Source of the DNA: a virus
DNA length: 27,249 bases
Strand: one strand, 5' to 3'
IMG/VR virus record: IMGVR_UViG_3300031722_000138
Span: 1 to 27,249 of that record
The notes beneath the pieces were generated by a model. The model was not told the DNA's origin and searched no databases. It was given only the letters and a program-made list of their open reading frames with translations. The position numbers were made by a program, and so were the translations under genes. Shown in pieces: positions 26,971-27,249 of the stretch (positions within the stretch are counted from its first letter, which is position 1; each line of letters begins with the position of its first letter).

Positions 26971-27215
26971 CAGTCCTCTTCCGGAGGTAGGCGACCGTCG
27001 GTGCCGGGGCTCATCGTCAGACCCTCGGCGTAGTTCCTGCGAGCGATCTCCACCAGCTCCGGGTTGCCGATGGCGAGGTACCAGATCATGCCGTACAGCT
27101 CCTCCAGAGCCTCGTAGACGTCACCGGAGCTGCACTCCAGCATGGAGAGAGCCTGAGAGCGCACCAGCAGCTTGCCGCTGGGCTTCTCCACGATGTGGTT
27201 GTAGGAACCGGCCAT
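26970..27215 (-). CDS. Conserved small phage protein
   Basis: An 81-residue protein starting MAGSYNHIVEKPSGKLLVRS with ...MLECSSGDVYEALEELYGMI. This pattern resembles a small protein family I recall as widespread in actinobacterial phages. Function unknown. It overlaps the upstream gene by one base. Confidence 0.72.
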   Translation of the reverse strand: MAGSYNHIVEKPSGKLLVRSQALSMLECSSGDVYEALEELYGMIWYLAIGNPELVEIARRNYAEGLTMSPGTDGRLPPEED

Positions 27216-27249
27216 CAGTCCTCAGCGATCTCGGTCTCGATGTCTTCGA
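27215..27249 (-). CDS. C-terminus of a leftward gene cut by the right edge
   Basis: Only the last ten codons are in the window, reading EDIETEIAED then TGA overlapping the next ATG. The acidic end fits a small soluble protein. Identity cannot be judged. Confidence 0.55.
   Translation of the reverse strand, partial: EDIETEIAED

Noticed and set aside
1-27249. CRISPR array, tRNA genes, integrase or att site
   Set aside because: No regularly spaced repeats, cloverleaf-forming segments or recombinase motifs were found. The dispersed 12-mers are irregularly spaced and lie within genes.

Overview
This window is part of a double-stranded DNA phage genome of high GC content, most likely a tailed phage of an actinobacterium. 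The evidence is compositional and organisational: strong G/C preference at third codon positions, frequent GTG starts, very tight gene packing with 4-nt ATGA/GTGA or TGATG overlaps, many small Cys-rich proteins, and a head module (large terminase, DUF935-type portal, MuF-like protein) next to a phage-encoded replication module. I cannot name the host genus from the sequence. No integrase, repressor of a known family, tRNA or CRISPR array was seen.

Layout. Almost everything is transcribed leftwards (minus strand), so functions are read right to left. 27249-24970: small leftward genes, mostly of unknown function, including a DUF4406-like nucleotide-sugar-fold protein. 24698-24969: a gene-free gap with two strong hairpin terminators facing each other. 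23705-24697: the only rightward operon, four genes ending in a predicted cysteine-peptidase-like protein. 23584-23705: a divergent promoter region. 23584-19359: small leftward accessory genes, several with zinc-ribbon cysteines and one with membrane segments. 19259-14433: a small helix-turn-helix protein, an HNH endonuclease VII-type nuclease, a RecB/Cas4-like exonuclease, a PNK-type 3'-phosphatase and a DNA polymerase III beta-like sliding clamp, closed by a terminator. 14273-9336: small proteins, a helix-turn-helix ORF without a credible stop, the C-terminal half of an SbcC/Rad50-like ABC ATPase, a second HNH nuclease and a DnaX-like clamp loader ATPase. 9339-7378: a glycosyltransferase / methyltransferase / glycosyltransferase cassette. 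7381-1: packaging and head genes, ending in a partial structural protein with PAEPKK repeats at the window edge.

How the genes work together. The clamp, clamp loader, exonuclease, ABC ATPase fragment and 3'-phosphatase form a DNA replication and repair set that would load and process a phage or host polymerase and heal DNA ends. The terminase and portal package the product. The sugar/methyl transferases probably modify phage DNA or virion protein. Regulation is unusually readable. Six sigma-70-like promoters (TTGACN, 17-18 nt, TANNNT) share a GGACAGGT element and a GGTCAACC leader. A second dispersed, near-palindromic 12-mer (GWTTCYRGAAWC) lies beside two of these promoters and inside many genes in several reading frames. 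The most striking evolutionary signal is at the clamp loader: the upstream HNH nuclease begins with what looks like the original dnaX N-terminus, and dnaX now begins with a second, differently coded copy.
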